Shown here: positions 52,181 through 60,695 of the stretch, piece by piece
Layout: each line of letters opens with the position of its first letter
How positions within the stretch are numbered: position 1 is the stretch's first letter
From: JAHBNG01 sp039028975
GTDB taxonomy: Bacteria > Chloroflexota > Anaerolineae > Caldilineales > Caldilineaceae
Assembly: GCA_039028975.1 (NCBI GenBank)
Contig: JBCCHB010000002.1
Span: 181,725 to 245,724 of the forward strand
DNA length: 64,000 nucleotides
Reading direction: 5' to 3'
The notes under the pieces: generated by a model
What the model was told of the DNA's origin: nothing
What the model saw: the letters and a program-made list of their open reading frames with translations, nothing else
Database searches by the model: none
Program-made: the position numbers and the translations under genes

Positions 52181-52207
52181 AACGCTTGGGAATACCTCAA
52201 GCGTTTT
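52181..52207 (+). terminator. Intrinsic terminator before the 52229 gene
   Basis: AACGCTTG (52181-52188) pairs perfectly with CAAGCGTT (52198-52205), with the T-run continuing TTTAATT. GAGGTG and ATG 52229 follow. It starts two bases after the stop of paralogue A. Confidence 0.85.
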
Positions 52208-52228
52208 TAATTCCTACGAGGTGCAACC

Positions 52229-52855
52229 ATGACCACTCTCAAAGACTACCCTTCATTTAACAACATGCAGGTTGTCGTCCAAGCTCTCGGTCTTGCAGTA
52301 GATATTGATACTGGTGATCTGTATTACGCTAGTCTTGCTGGTTCAGGAACGGCAACTAAGAGCGTGTGGGCAACCATATGCAGCAAGAATGGTAAGCTAT
52401 CCTGTCGGCACTGGTATGACGATGACATGAAGGGAGTAAATCCCATCAAATCTACAGCAGTGACATTGCCCGATAGCCACTTCAAACACCTACTCGCTGT
52501 CAACGGTGAGCCTGAATTGCTGATAGCTGTCGAGCCTATTGCCGCACGCTACTATGATTGTCTGGATGTTGATCATGAGTCAGAACGGGCAGAGCTACTC
52601 ACCGAAAAAATGAAATCGGTGTATATAGATTTTGCCAAGTACATCAACACCAACACCCAGGTTCCTATACTTGAATCATGGGCATGTGAGATGTGGTCTA
52701 GAGCAGGAGAAGGTATCAAAGAGCTACAAACGTTTGGTGACTGCCTTGGAGCCTGGGTCATAGATCCTGATTATGACTGGACTTCATTAGTACAGAATCT
52801 ACTGGAGGAAAATGTCATCTCATTTCATTCTGACGAAGCAGGTGACTATGGATGA
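52229..52855 (+). CDS. Protein of unknown function
   Basis: 208 residues, GAGGTG 9 nt before the ATG. Mixed alpha/beta, acidic at the C-terminus. A WATICSKNGKLSCRHWYDDD segment and an AVEPIAARYYDCLDVDHE segment might form active or binding sites, but no family is recognised. It overlaps paralogue B by 8 bp. Confidence 0.6.
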   Translation: MTTLKDYPSFNNMQVVVQALGLAVDIDTGDLYYASLAGSGTATKSVWATICSKNGKLSCRHWYDDDMKGVNPIKSTAVTLPDSHFKHLLAVNGEPELLIAVEPIAARYYDCLDVDHESERAELLTEKMKSVYIDFAKYINTNTQVPILESWACEMWSRAGEGIKELQTFGDCLGAWVIDPDYDWTSLVQNLLEENVISFHSDEAGDYG

Positions 52856-53117
52856 TACAACTATAGTAATCCTTTGTCCTGAGTTGGAGTCAGAACCGTG
52901 GCTCATCAGATGCAGGAAATACCCTAATCGCTGGATGAACCACAAGAGGAAGGAAAAGTGGGCTGACACAGCTCAGTTGGAGCAGGTTGCTCTTGATCTC
53001 CGAACTCAGAGAGTCACTGGCAGAAAGAAATACCTCTTCTGCATCTGGGCTGGATATACACACTACGAAGCAGCTCGAATAGCGAAATTAGCTCGGACTG
53101 CAAAACTGAAGGAGTAG
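52848..53117 (+). CDS. Small basic protein, paralogue B
   Basis: About 89 residues from ATG 52848 with AGGTGA upstream; a longer in-frame start at 52812 would add 12 residues inside the preceding gene. It is clearly related to the protein at 51891 over its whole length (EPWLIRCRKYPNRWMNHKRK; IWAGYTHYEAARIAKL). Both paralogues are read by overlap from the gene before them, without a terminator between. Confidence 0.7.
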   Translation: MDDTTIVILCPELESEPWLIRCRKYPNRWMNHKRKEKWADTAQLEQVALDLRTQRVTGRKKYLFCIWAGYTHYEAARIAKLARTAKLKE

Positions 53118-53137
53118 AAAACAATTTATTCACTTTG

Positions 53138-53167
53138 AAGCATCTGGAATACTCCGGGTGCTTTTTT
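53138..53167 (+). terminator. Intrinsic terminator before the methyltransferase-helicase gene
   Basis: AAGCATCTGG (53138-53147) pairs with CCGGGTGCTT (53154-53163) through two wobbles, followed by a T-run to 53167. AAGGAAA and ATG 53189 follow. Confidence 0.82.
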
Positions 53168-53188
53168 CATTTACAAGGAAATATAGCC

Positions 53189-56100
53189 ATGAGAATCGAA
53201 GCTGTTTCAAAAATGGGCTACTACCCATGTCCCAATGAGACGTTACAAATGACATGCAGTTGTATCCAGCCAGAGAATAACCAAGAGACAATCAGAATCC
53301 TTGATCCATGTGTTGGTGCTGGAGAAGCCTTACATGCAGTCGGTACTGATCTACGAAACCAGGGTGGAATTGTTACGACGTTTGGCGTTGAACTCTCCGA
53401 TCAACGTGTGGAGATTGCGAAGGCAGTCATAAATTGTACGCTTCATGCGGACTGGTTTGACGTTGCTATGTCACATAAGTCAGTATCGCTTTTGTTCTTG
53501 AATCCTCCGTATACAAATGAGGAAGTAGCAGAAGGCGAAAAGCGTCAACGAATGGAGTACATGTTCCTTCGAGACTCCATCAGGACATTACAGCCTCATG
53601 GACTGTTGGTGTTTATCGTTCCTCTGCACATCTTCCAAAAGCCTCAAATATCAAAATTTGTGGCCGGACACTTTAGCCAAGTTCGATTATTCAAGTTGCC
53701 TGATGAAGAATTCAGGCAGTTTGGACAATGCGTGGTGTTTGGTACACGGAATGAAAAAATCGTACCCAATGAACGAGTGCAGATGCAGCTAGAAGAATAT
53801 GCGTCAGGATTCTGCGATATTCCAGTGCTGGATTACTCTATCTGCATGTATCAAATTCCAGCATCACAAGTATCTGATGACAAACTCATATTCCGAAAAG
53901 TGACCTTGCATCCCGATGAGGTTATCGAGATAGTTTCGTCAAAGCATAACGCTCATTCAAAAAAGGAATGGCAGGATATCATCGCTCCCCAAGGAGCCGA
54001 TACCTTCCAACCTGTAGTACCGCTTCGTATCGGTCACGTTGCCAGCATGATCAGTTCAGGCATGATGGGTACTGTTCGTTTGGGTAGTTTGCTTGCTAAA
54101 GGTCGAACAGTGAAAACAACCGAGTATGTCGATGCTGATGGTAATCCCATTCCGCCGAATCAGGTTGCTGCCTTCAATAGTGAGGAATCACTCGTCAAGA
54201 AAGAGCGAGAAAAATTCTTATCGACTGTGATGACGTTGGACGAAAATGGCAATCACACCATCATCTCGACACCATCTGAGCTGGAAGAGTTCATGAAGGA
54301 ACATGCTGTTGATATCGCCAAGATCCTACAGGAGCAATATCAGCCTTTGTATGAAAAACCTACTGATGATGAATGGCGCATAGTCTTCCAACTCATGAAA
54401 TCAAAGCGTCTCCCAGGTCGAAAAGAGGCAGGAATGTTGTTAGCCCAAAAACACACCAGTATCGCAGCTAGTCGAGTATTGAAGAGACTCGGTCATGTAA
54501 CGCTCGCCTGTATGATGGGAACGGGGAAATCGGTTTTGAGTCTGGCTACTGTTGAGTTACTCAATGCATATCCTGCCATAGTGATCTGCCCTACGCACAT
54601 CGTTTCTAAGTGGTGCAAAGAAGTGTCAGATGCTATTCCAGGAGCAATGGGTGTCATTGTCGAAAGTATTACTGATCTGCAAGAGCTAGAGAGGACATAT
54701 CAGCCAGGGCAGAAAGTCGTTGCGGTATTGTCCAAGGAGAGGATAAAACTTGGTAGTGGATGGAAACCAGCAACGATTCAGAAACACAGACGAGTAGCAG
54801 TTGGTATGGATGAAGACAATAATCTATCAACTGAACTGCGGAAAGTTCACTGCTGCCCTACCTGTGGCGAGCCAGTTCGTGATCGGGATGGTTTTTACAT
54901 CCAAATTATGCCAAACAAACGACTGTTCTGCAAAGCCAAAGATGAGGATGATACCGTCTGCGGTGCGCCACTCTTTGAATACAACGGTTTTCGTAGATGG
55001 CCTCTGGCGACATACATCAAAAACCAGATGCGTTACTTCTTCAAAGCAGGGATTTTTGATGAAAGCCATAAATTTAAGGCTAAGAGTACGGATGCTGGTT
55101 CGGCGTATCATAAGCTCGTGGACTCGGTAAAGTATTCCATCAATGCCACTGGTACGTTAATGGGCGGGAAATCCACTGATTTGTTCTGGTTGCGGTATAG
55201 AATTTGCTCGCAAGTCAGACGGGAATATGATTTCAACCATGAGATCCGTTGGGCAGAACATTTTGGACGACTTGAGTTCACTTTGGATGTCGGAGAAGAT
55301 GATGAGGATGGTAAATTCAGTGGTCAGCGTCGTCACCGTGAGCGTGCTAAAGAATTGCCGGGGATAAGTCCTGCAATTTATCGGCATTTATTGCCTTCGA
55401 CCATTTTCCTCAAGATTGAAGACCTGGGGTATCAGCTTCCAGAATATCGAGAAACTATCGTTCCTATCCAGATGAGCCTTGAACAGCAGCTACAGTATGA
55501 ATGGCTTGATAGTACGCTCTATGGTCATATCATCGGCTGCTTTGAAGCCTATGATAGTGAAGCAAAAAAGGAAGCGCAGAAATTACTTTCAGTGTGGCTG
55601 CAAAACTGTCTCTCACGCCCCAATTCTGCATTCCGACCTGAATTTGTGCAGTGGAAACGTCCTGGTATTGAGAAGACTGAGTACGAGCATGTTGCCTACG
55701 GGGTACTTGATGTTCCAAACTTTGAGGCACAAGCTATTGAAATAGAAGGAACTGATGAGCAGCGATCACATAATAGATTCGACTGGCTAGAAATAGAGAC
55801 TAGTGAAGATGACAGCCATGAAGAAACATATGCCGATGTCATGGCAGAGTTTGATCGGCTACTCACTATTGAGAAGGGAAAACTTGAGGAGTTAGACAGC
55901 AGCCTATCCCCGATGGCGCTTTACCCTGTTGTTCGCCCTGGTGATCTACTACCCAAAGAACAATGGTTACTCGACTATTGCGTCAATGAACGTGCTGAAA
56001 ACCGCAAGGTATTGATATACGTTCGCCAGTCTGGTACTCGTGATATTCAGCCAAGATTAGCTCAATTACTTCAAGATGCTGGTATTCGAGCGATGATTCT

Positions 56101-56794
56101 TCCTCGCAATGTGTCAGCAAGGAAGCGAGAAAAATGGATTCTTGACCGAGTTGATGATCTGGACGTCTTGATCTGCAACCCAATGATGACAGAAACGGGC
56201 TTGGATTTGGTGCAGTTCTCCACATGTATCTTTTACGAAATCAGTTATTCCATGTTCGTTTTGGCACAAAGTTGTCGCAGGGTTTGGAGACTCGGTCAAA
56301 CAAAGCCAGTAAAAGTGTTGTTTCCCATTTATACAGGGACAGCCGAAGAAGCTGCATTGACACTCATGGGCATGAAGACGAAAGCTCTCAATACCCTCTA
56401 TGGTGATACTGCTGCGTCCGCAATCGCTGAGAATGCCGGAGATGGTAATTTCCTCTCGGAATTAGCAAATAGACTACTGGCTGGTGAAAATCTCAAAGCA
56501 GATGGCATTACGGGTCTACTAGGGGATGTTACACCAGAAGTGCAGGATTCGTGGGATGATTATGAAGTAGTTCAGCAGAGCGAAACGGATTCTGAAGCCT
56601 ATGAAGATCTTCTGTATGAATCCATCATCATAGTGAATCCTTGGGAGAAATGGTTGTCCGAAGTTGCACCATCAATGAAGTTTGATGAGGTATTTCGTAA
56701 GAGGAAGACTCGCAAGAAACAGCCAGAGCCTAGTAAAGAGCAATTAGCGTTGTTCACGATGGATGCAGGTTCATTTCAGCCAGTCGTGAATTAG
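53189..56794 (+). CDS. Fused adenine methyltransferase and SF2 (SNF2-like) helicase
   Basis: About 1201 residues from ATG 53189; AAGGAAA upstream. The N-terminal ~240 residues are a class I methyltransferase: ILDPCVGAGEAL at 37-48 as the SAM motif and LNPPYTNEE at 104-112 as motif IV. From ~430 a helicase core follows: MMGTGKSVL (Walker A, ~443), CPTHIVSKWCKEV, IFDESHKF (motif II, ~622). Between them is a four-Cys zinc ribbon (HCCPTCGEPV with FCKAKDEDDTVCGAPL). The C-terminal helicase lobe has ICNPMMTETGLDLVQF and QSCRRVWRLGQTKPV (motif VI, ~1026). Resembles phage/plasmid DUF6094-type fusions and DISARM- or BREX-adjacent helicases, without clear assignment. Could modify and remodel the element's own DNA or act in defence. 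Confidence 0.8.
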   Translation: MRIEAVSKMGYYPCPNETLQMTCSCIQPENNQETIRILDPCVGAGEALHAVGTDLRNQGGIVTTFGVELSDQRVEIAKAVINCTLHADWFDVAMSHKSVSLLFLNPPYTNEEVAEGEKRQRMEYMFLRDSIRTLQPHGLLVFIVPLHIFQKPQISKFVAGHFSQVRLFKLPDEEFRQFGQCVVFGTRNEKIVPNERVQMQLEEYASGFCDIPVLDYSICMYQIPASQVSDDKLIFRKVTLHPDEVIEIVSSKHNAHSKKEWQDIIAPQGADTFQPVVPLRIGHVASMISSGMMGTVRLGSLLAKGRTVKTTEYVDADGNPIPPNQVAAFNSEESLVKKEREKFLSTVMTLDENGNHTIISTPSELEEFMKEHAVDIAKILQEQYQPLYEKPTDDEWRIVFQLMKSKRLPGRKEAGMLLAQKHTSIAASRVLKRLGHVTLACMMGTGKSVLSLATVELLNAYPAIVICPTHIVSKWCKEVSDAIPGAMGVIVESITDLQELERTYQPGQKVVAVLSKERIKLGSGWKPATIQKHRRVAVGMDEDNNLSTELRKVHCCPTCGEPVRDRDGFYIQIMPNKRLFCKAKDEDDTVCGAPLFEYNGFRRWPLATYIKNQMRYFFKAGIFDESHKFKAKSTDAGSAYHKLVDSVKYSINATGTLMGGKSTDLFWLRYRICSQVRREYDFNHEIRWAEHFGRLEFTLDVGEDDEDGKFSGQRRHRERAKELPGISPAIYRHLLPSTIFLKIEDLGYQLPEYRETIVPIQMSLEQQLQYEWLDSTLYGHIIGCFEAYDSEAKKEAQKLLSVWLQNCLSRPNSAFRPEFVQWKRPGIEKTEYEHVAYGVLDVPNFEAQAIEIEGTDEQRSHNRFDWLEIETSEDDSHEETYADVMAEFDRLLTIEKGKLEELDSSLSPMALYPVVRPGDLLPKEQWLLDYCVNERAENRKVLIYVRQSGTRDIQPRLAQLLQDAGIRAMILPRNVSARKREKWILDRVDDLDVLICNPMMTETGLDLVQFSTCIFYEISYSMFVLAQSCRRVWRLGQTKPVKVLFPIYTGTAEEAALTLMGMKTKALNTLYGDTAASAIAENAGDGNFLSELANRLLAGENLKADGITGLLGDVTPEVQDSWDDYEVVQQSETDSEAYEDLLYESIIIVNPWEKWLSEVAPSMKFDEVFRKRKTRKKQPEPSKEQLALFTMDAGSFQPVVN

Positions 56795-56848
56795 CGAGTA
56801 AGTATTACCATTCTACAGCTGATCCAAATCATCATATTGAACATCATA

Positions 56849-56883
56849 ACCCTGCTTGCGTCGAGCGAGTAGGGTCTTTTCTA
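56849..56883 (+). terminator. Intrinsic terminator before the 56902 gene
   Basis: ACCCTGCTTGC (56849-56859) pairs with GCGAGTAGGGT (56865-56875) through two wobbles, followed by CTTTTCTATT. AAGGAGA and ATG 56902 follow. Confidence 0.8.
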
Positions 56884-56901
56884 TTCAAGGAGACAATCAC
56901 A

Positions 56902-57099
56902 ATGGATAATGAACACGCAGAATGTTACCAAAAAATAGAAGCTGAGAAAGAATTTCAAGCACAGCTTGAGCGACAATTTGGTAAGCGAGCGGTGGAGATG
57001 CGCTATCGCATGAATAAGTCTGAGTATGACTTGCTTACTATGCAGGTATACCAAGATTTTCTCGAAGCCCATGAATTACCAGCCTACTCTGACTGTTAA
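56902..57099 (+). CDS. Small helical protein, last gene of the operon
   Basis: 65 residues, AAGGAGA about 10 nt before the ATG. Highly charged and predicted helical throughout (EAEKEFQAQLERQFGKRAVE). No family is recognised. Confidence 0.6.
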   Translation: MDNEHAECYQKIEAEKEFQAQLERQFGKRAVEMRYRMNKSEYDLLTMQVYQDFLEAHELPAYSDC

Positions 57100-57419
57100 T
57101 AACTGTAAATCTGTCGCCCTTAAAAAGATACATATCACTTAGGCCCTGTTTGCATGAAACATACGAGGCTTTTGATTGAAATAGTATCTTAGTACTATTG
57201 TATAGTTCGGTCTAGTATGAGATATTTATAGAGATAGTGCATCCTCGCTGTATTCCTCTTTGTACCGCACTCTTATCTGGCAAAATTCGTGAGAGCCAAA
57301 GTAATACGAAATCACCGTACTTCACACCACACATAGCATAATAACTCTGCTGTTGCCATTAGTTTCATCTTGCGTCCAATTATGTGCCTTGCTCTAGAGC
57401 TAAATAGTGGAGAATAAAT
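57100..57419. other. Non-coding intergenic region with a possible promoter/operator
   Basis: ATAGTA (57181-57186) and TACTAT (57193-57198) form an inverted repeat. It lies between a weak -35 (TTGAAA, 57176-57181) and a weak -10 (TGTATA, 57199-57204), 17 bp apart, as if a regulator covered the promoter of the 57420 gene. Nothing else is seen. Confidence 0.35.
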
Positions 57420-59558
57420 ATGCAACATTTACTTGAGAGTGCCATCTCTGGAAACACAATCGAAGGCAATATCTCAGTTTCTAACTCACTTACTTCCGAC
57501 GAGCTAAGGTTGATAGTTAAAAAGTGGATATCTAATCAAGGTAAACACTGGCCAGCCAAACTTGATACCGACACGCTTGCTAGTAGTTTAAAACTATATT
57601 TTTTACCTTATTGGGTAGTATCTGGAAAAGGATCTGGCCAGTGGTCAGCATCCATAGGCGTAGACCAGCAAGTGCTGAAACGTTGTGGGACATGTAGCGG
57701 GCGTGGGCGATATACCCCAATATACTCAACTGATGAGCGAAGGTGCGATAATTGTGCTGGATCAGGTAAAGCACTTGGTCATGAAACTCATTGGTCGAGT
57801 CAATCAGGTTTTGTTGAATCCTGTGCTAAGTATATAGTCCACGAGAATTTTGACGAAAAGGAAATGAACATTAAGTGTGGCAAACGTAAATTAAACGCAG
57901 ATCGTTTCCTTGTTGAACAAGATCAAGCTAGTAAATACAATGTGATAACCCCGCTTTCAATACGGCGTGATTCTGGGCAAAATACAGCTAAACTTGCGAC
58001 TGAAGATGAGGTGCGAAGTGATGCTTACTCTATTGCTCGTAGAATGGGATACGTGCGTGATCTACAGGTAGGATATATTCAGACGAGCGATCTTGAATCG
58101 GAAGCATGGCTGTACCCAATGTATTTGGGTCATTATAAGCATGGAAGTGAACAGCTACAGATCCAATTAGATGGCGTTACAAAAAAAATCTGGGGAGAAA
58201 TACCTAGCGAAGTTAAATCTTTGCGCCGGAAAGATTTAATTCGAATAACTTCTATTGTCATAGTTGCAATTGCAGTGATAGTAGCAGTTCTTTTAATGAA
58301 TGACTACTATACAACTGCATCACATCCATCTGCAACAAATGCAGTGCCTAAAACTGAGACTAAGCCAACGGTTACTGAAGATGTTAGAAATAGTGAGCAA
58401 AGAATACAAGACTCAGTTACCATCGCTACTGATGCACTGGTAAAATCTGGGCTTGTCCGAGAGGGAAGTGAAATAAGTATTATAGATTTTGAAGGATTCA
58501 AGAGGAAAGCCGAAGGCGCAAGTCCAATCCTTGGTACTGGCATAAATATCGAAGAAAAATACTTGGTTCACTTTTTGCTTGCTGTTGCACATGATGACTC
58601 AATGGAATCGAAAAGCATTGCAGAAATCAAAGACATAGCTACCCAGGTATTCATAGCCCAGGTCAAAGAAACGTTCAGTGGTGAGCAAAGGGAATACAGC
58701 TTTCCATCTCCCCAAAACACTGACAACACAATTACCCTGAATACTGCACTGTATAAGGATGAGAGTATCCAATACGAGGAAATTACAGAGCTTTTAATCA
58801 GGTACTTTGACAAGAACCTTAATACGTTTCAGATCATTCAGTATGGTGTTGATATTGAAACAATGACCATAGTAAAGAACGAACTAGAAAACTTATCACT
58901 GCTGTTCTACGTGGCTGATCAGACGAACCGACCTTGGAATAAGTATAGAAACGCGGTATTGAGCAAAGGATTGAAATACGATCCAATTATTGAAGATGCC
59001 TACCAGCTCGAAAGGGAGGCAAAGCTCAATATTAATGAGTATTACTACAAGGATAGAGTATATAACATACCCGAGTTGGTACATACTGCTGTTGCGCAAC
59101 TTCAAGAAGCAATCAAAGCTCAAAAAAGTGTCGAGCCTAAAGTTGAAGTAGCAGTAGTTCAATCTGAAACACCAACATCACCATCCAATACCCCAACCCC
59201 AACTGGAACACCAACCCCAACAAGTACACAAACTCCAACCATCACGCCGACACCTACGTCAACTGTTGATTTTTCAGAAGCAAAATCAATTTTGGCAAGG
59301 ATAGCAACCCTTGACCCAAATCATCCATCAACACTTTTGGAAATAGAAAAATTGCTCAATAGTTTAGCAGATGGGATTAGGTATGGAGGTGGTCCAAGTA
59401 TGGGAACACAGCCAAAGATCGATGCAATTAACCAAGTGTATATTGATGCTTTAGAAAAAACGAGGAATATTGAAGGAGCTTCAGAAATGATTTTGAAACA
59501 GCGAGCGAAAATTGACTACAACATGGGAAAAATGGTTGTGCCGCTTGAGTTTAAGTAA
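57420..59558 (+). CDS. Membrane protein with DnaJ-type zinc finger and Thr-Pro linker
   Basis: 712 residues, GGAGA before the ATG. Residues ~89-118 contain two CxxCxGxG-like knuckles (CGTCSGRGRYTP, CDNCAGSGKA) as in the DnaJ cysteine-rich domain; there is no J domain. One membrane helix lies near 275-295 (ITSIVIVAIAVIVAVLLM). The C-terminal part is a helical domain, a Thr-Pro linker (~590-625), and a final helical segment. It ends MVVPLEFK, not the FLPF-type tail. With the zinc finger inside and the linker outside, a transmembrane sensor or scaffold is possible. Confidence 0.7.
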   Translation: MQHLLESAISGNTIEGNISVSNSLTSDELRLIVKKWISNQGKHWPAKLDTDTLASSLKLYFLPYWVVSGKGSGQWSASIGVDQQVLKRCGTCSGRGRYTPIYSTDERRCDNCAGSGKALGHETHWSSQSGFVESCAKYIVHENFDEKEMNIKCGKRKLNADRFLVEQDQASKYNVITPLSIRRDSGQNTAKLATEDEVRSDAYSIARRMGYVRDLQVGYIQTSDLESEAWLYPMYLGHYKHGSEQLQIQLDGVTKKIWGEIPSEVKSLRRKDLIRITSIVIVAIAVIVAVLLMNDYYTTASHPSATNAVPKTETKPTVTEDVRNSEQRIQDSVTIATDALVKSGLVREGSEISIIDFEGFKRKAEGASPILGTGINIEEKYLVHFLLAVAHDDSMESKSIAEIKDIATQVFIAQVKETFSGEQREYSFPSPQNTDNTITLNTALYKDESIQYEEITELLIRYFDKNLNTFQIIQYGVDIETMTIVKNELENLSLLFYVADQTNRPWNKYRNAVLSKGLKYDPIIEDAYQLEREAKLNINEYYYKDRVYNIPELVHTAVAQLQEAIKAQKSVEPKVEVAVVQSETPTSPSNTPTPTGTPTPTSTQTPTITPTPTSTVDFSEAKSILARIATLDPNHPSTLLEIEKLLNSLADGIRYGGGPSMGTQPKIDAINQVYIDALEKTRNIEGASEMILKQRAKIDYNMGKMVVPLEFK

Positions 59559-59571
59559 AGAGGTTTAACAC

Positions 59572-59682
59572 ATGAGTAACACAGAATTTGAAGACAAATG
59601 CCTCAGAAGATCCAAACTGTTACGGACTTTGGTTCTGCTTCGGCTTGTGACATCGGGGGTATGTGTGAGTGATTTCTCTTAA
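59572..59682 (+). CDS. Possible 36-residue small protein
   Basis: ATG 59572 follows AAAGAGGT at about 7 nt, directly after the previous stop. The product is basic with a short hydrophobic run (LLRTLVLLRLVTSGVCV). It could be a real small membrane peptide or a spurious frame. Confidence 0.3.
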   Translation: MSNTEFEDKCLRRSKLLRTLVLLRLVTSGVCVSDFS

Positions 59683-59689
59683 TCAGAGC

Positions 59690-59717
59690 TTGACTGTGTT
59701 CATCTACAGCATATAAT
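59690..59717 (+). promoter_or_regulatory. Sigma-70 promoter
   Basis: TTGACT at 59690-59695 and TATAAT at 59712-59717 with a 16-bp spacer: the best promoter match in the window. The leader it would start contains a large terminator before the gene at 59932. Confidence 0.65.
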
Positions 59718-59734
59718 CATCACAATTTAGTTTG

Positions 59735-59800
59735 AACGGCTTACTGAGGGCTTCTGACAGGCAGAGAAGCCTTCTGTGAGCCGTTTTCACTTGTACTTTT
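59735..59800 (+). terminator. Leader terminator/attenuator of the 59932 gene
   Basis: AACGGCT (59735-59741) pairs with AGCCGTT (59779-59785), and inside it AGGGCTTCT (59747-59755) with AGAAGCCTT (59765-59773). TTTTCACTTGTACTTTT follows. It starts about 18 bp after the -10 box, so most transcripts from the promoter would stop before the gene unless the hairpin is prevented. Confidence 0.7.
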
Positions 59801-59931
59801 CACGCCCCAAAATTACCTCTTGAAACATTGCCACTCGGTCTGTACAATCCACCATCAATTTACCCAACCACGAGGCGGTACAACGGAGTATCCTAGTTGG
59901 GTGAGTTAAATGCTTTCGGAGGTACAAACCG

Positions 59932-60312
59932 ATGTATAAGCGTTTGGCTGGCTACTTGCCAAGAAAAAAAGTAGCAACGCTCTTTCTGGCTATAGCTCTC
60001 TTGGCTGGAGTCTTTATGATTCCTGCTGATACCGCACAAGCTCAAAGTAACTGGTGTCGCCAGACTGCGAGTTGGGCAGGTATCAACGGCTGGCAAGGAA
60101 GGTACAACCCAAATTACGAGGTGTGGTTTGCGGTTGATACAGGGCGGACAGAACACTATATCTATTTCCGTAATAGCTATGTATCTGGACGACATCTTGC
60201 TCCACAAGGGTTTGAAAATGGTCAAACTCGATTTGGTATTAGCACAAGATGGGCTGTGCGTCAGCATGGGGAGACAAATCCCCAACTCTGGCATATTGAC
60301 TTCCGTTGCTGA
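59932..60312 (+). CDS. Small secreted cysteine-containing protein
   Basis: 126 residues; GGAGG lies 9-10 nt before the ATG. A clear signal peptide (residues ~13-37) ends in AQAQS. The mature ~88 residues are Trp/Tyr-rich, with two cysteines (NWCRQTASW and the final FRC) that could form a disulphide. NPNYEVWFAVDTGRTEHYIY suggests a compact beta fold. Family unknown. Expression probably depends on the upstream promoter and attenuator. Confidence 0.7.
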   Translation: MYKRLAGYLPRKKVATLFLAIALLAGVFMIPADTAQAQSNWCRQTASWAGINGWQGRYNPNYEVWFAVDTGRTEHYIYFRNSYVSGRHLAPQGFENGQTRFGISTRWAVRQHGETNPQLWHIDFRC

Positions 60313-60338
60313 CCCTAACCTGAACTGAGCGTAAACAA

Positions 60339-60381
60339 AAAATCCAGAGGTCACTTTTGTGGTAGCCTCTGGATTTTTTTC
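60339..60381 (+). terminator. Strong intrinsic terminator between the 59932 and 60399 genes
   Basis: AATCCAGAGG (60341-60350) pairs perfectly with CCTCTGGATT (60366-60375), followed by T through 60380. The next start codon is at 60399, 18 nt later. Confidence 0.88.
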
Positions 60382-60398
60382 TAGTAGAATACATCTAT

Positions 60399-60689
60399 AT
60401 GAAGAAATCAAAAAAACATTCTTTTGTAGAAAAAATAACAATAGTAGGTTTCTTACTATACCTACTCATATTCTTCTCCTTTTATTTTGGATGGGGAGAG
60501 TCATCTTTTTATAAGGTGGGAACTGCTATCTACGAAGCCGTTTTAGTTCTGCTCCTAGTAGCCAGTTGCATTTACTCAATCATGCGTAAGGCTTTCTTGA
60601 TGTCTTTATTGTATATACTAGCAGCAATATTGCCTTTAATTTTATTCTTGGCTTACCTCGCTGATGTACAAAAATTTGGGTGGACATAA
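60399..60689 (+). CDS. Small integral membrane protein
   Basis: 96 residues with three or four hydrophobic helices (IVGFLLYLLIFFSFYFGW; AVLVLLLVASCIYSI; FLMSLLYILAAILPLILFL). No clear ribosome-binding site. No family recognised. Encoded just behind a strong terminator, so transcription may depend on readthrough or on a promoter inside the terminator gap. Confidence 0.6.
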   Translation: MKKSKKHSFVEKITIVGFLLYLLIFFSFYFGWGESSFYKVGTAIYEAVLVLLLVASCIYSIMRKAFLMSLLYILAAILPLILFLAYLADVQKFGWT

Positions 60690-60695
60690 TTCTCC

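Noticed and set aside
49379..56883. Integron attC sites as an explanation for the hairpins between genes
   Set aside because: The hairpins are 27-39 bp with perfect stems and T-runs. They lack the attC core sites and the extrahelical bases, and no tyrosine integron integrase is present.
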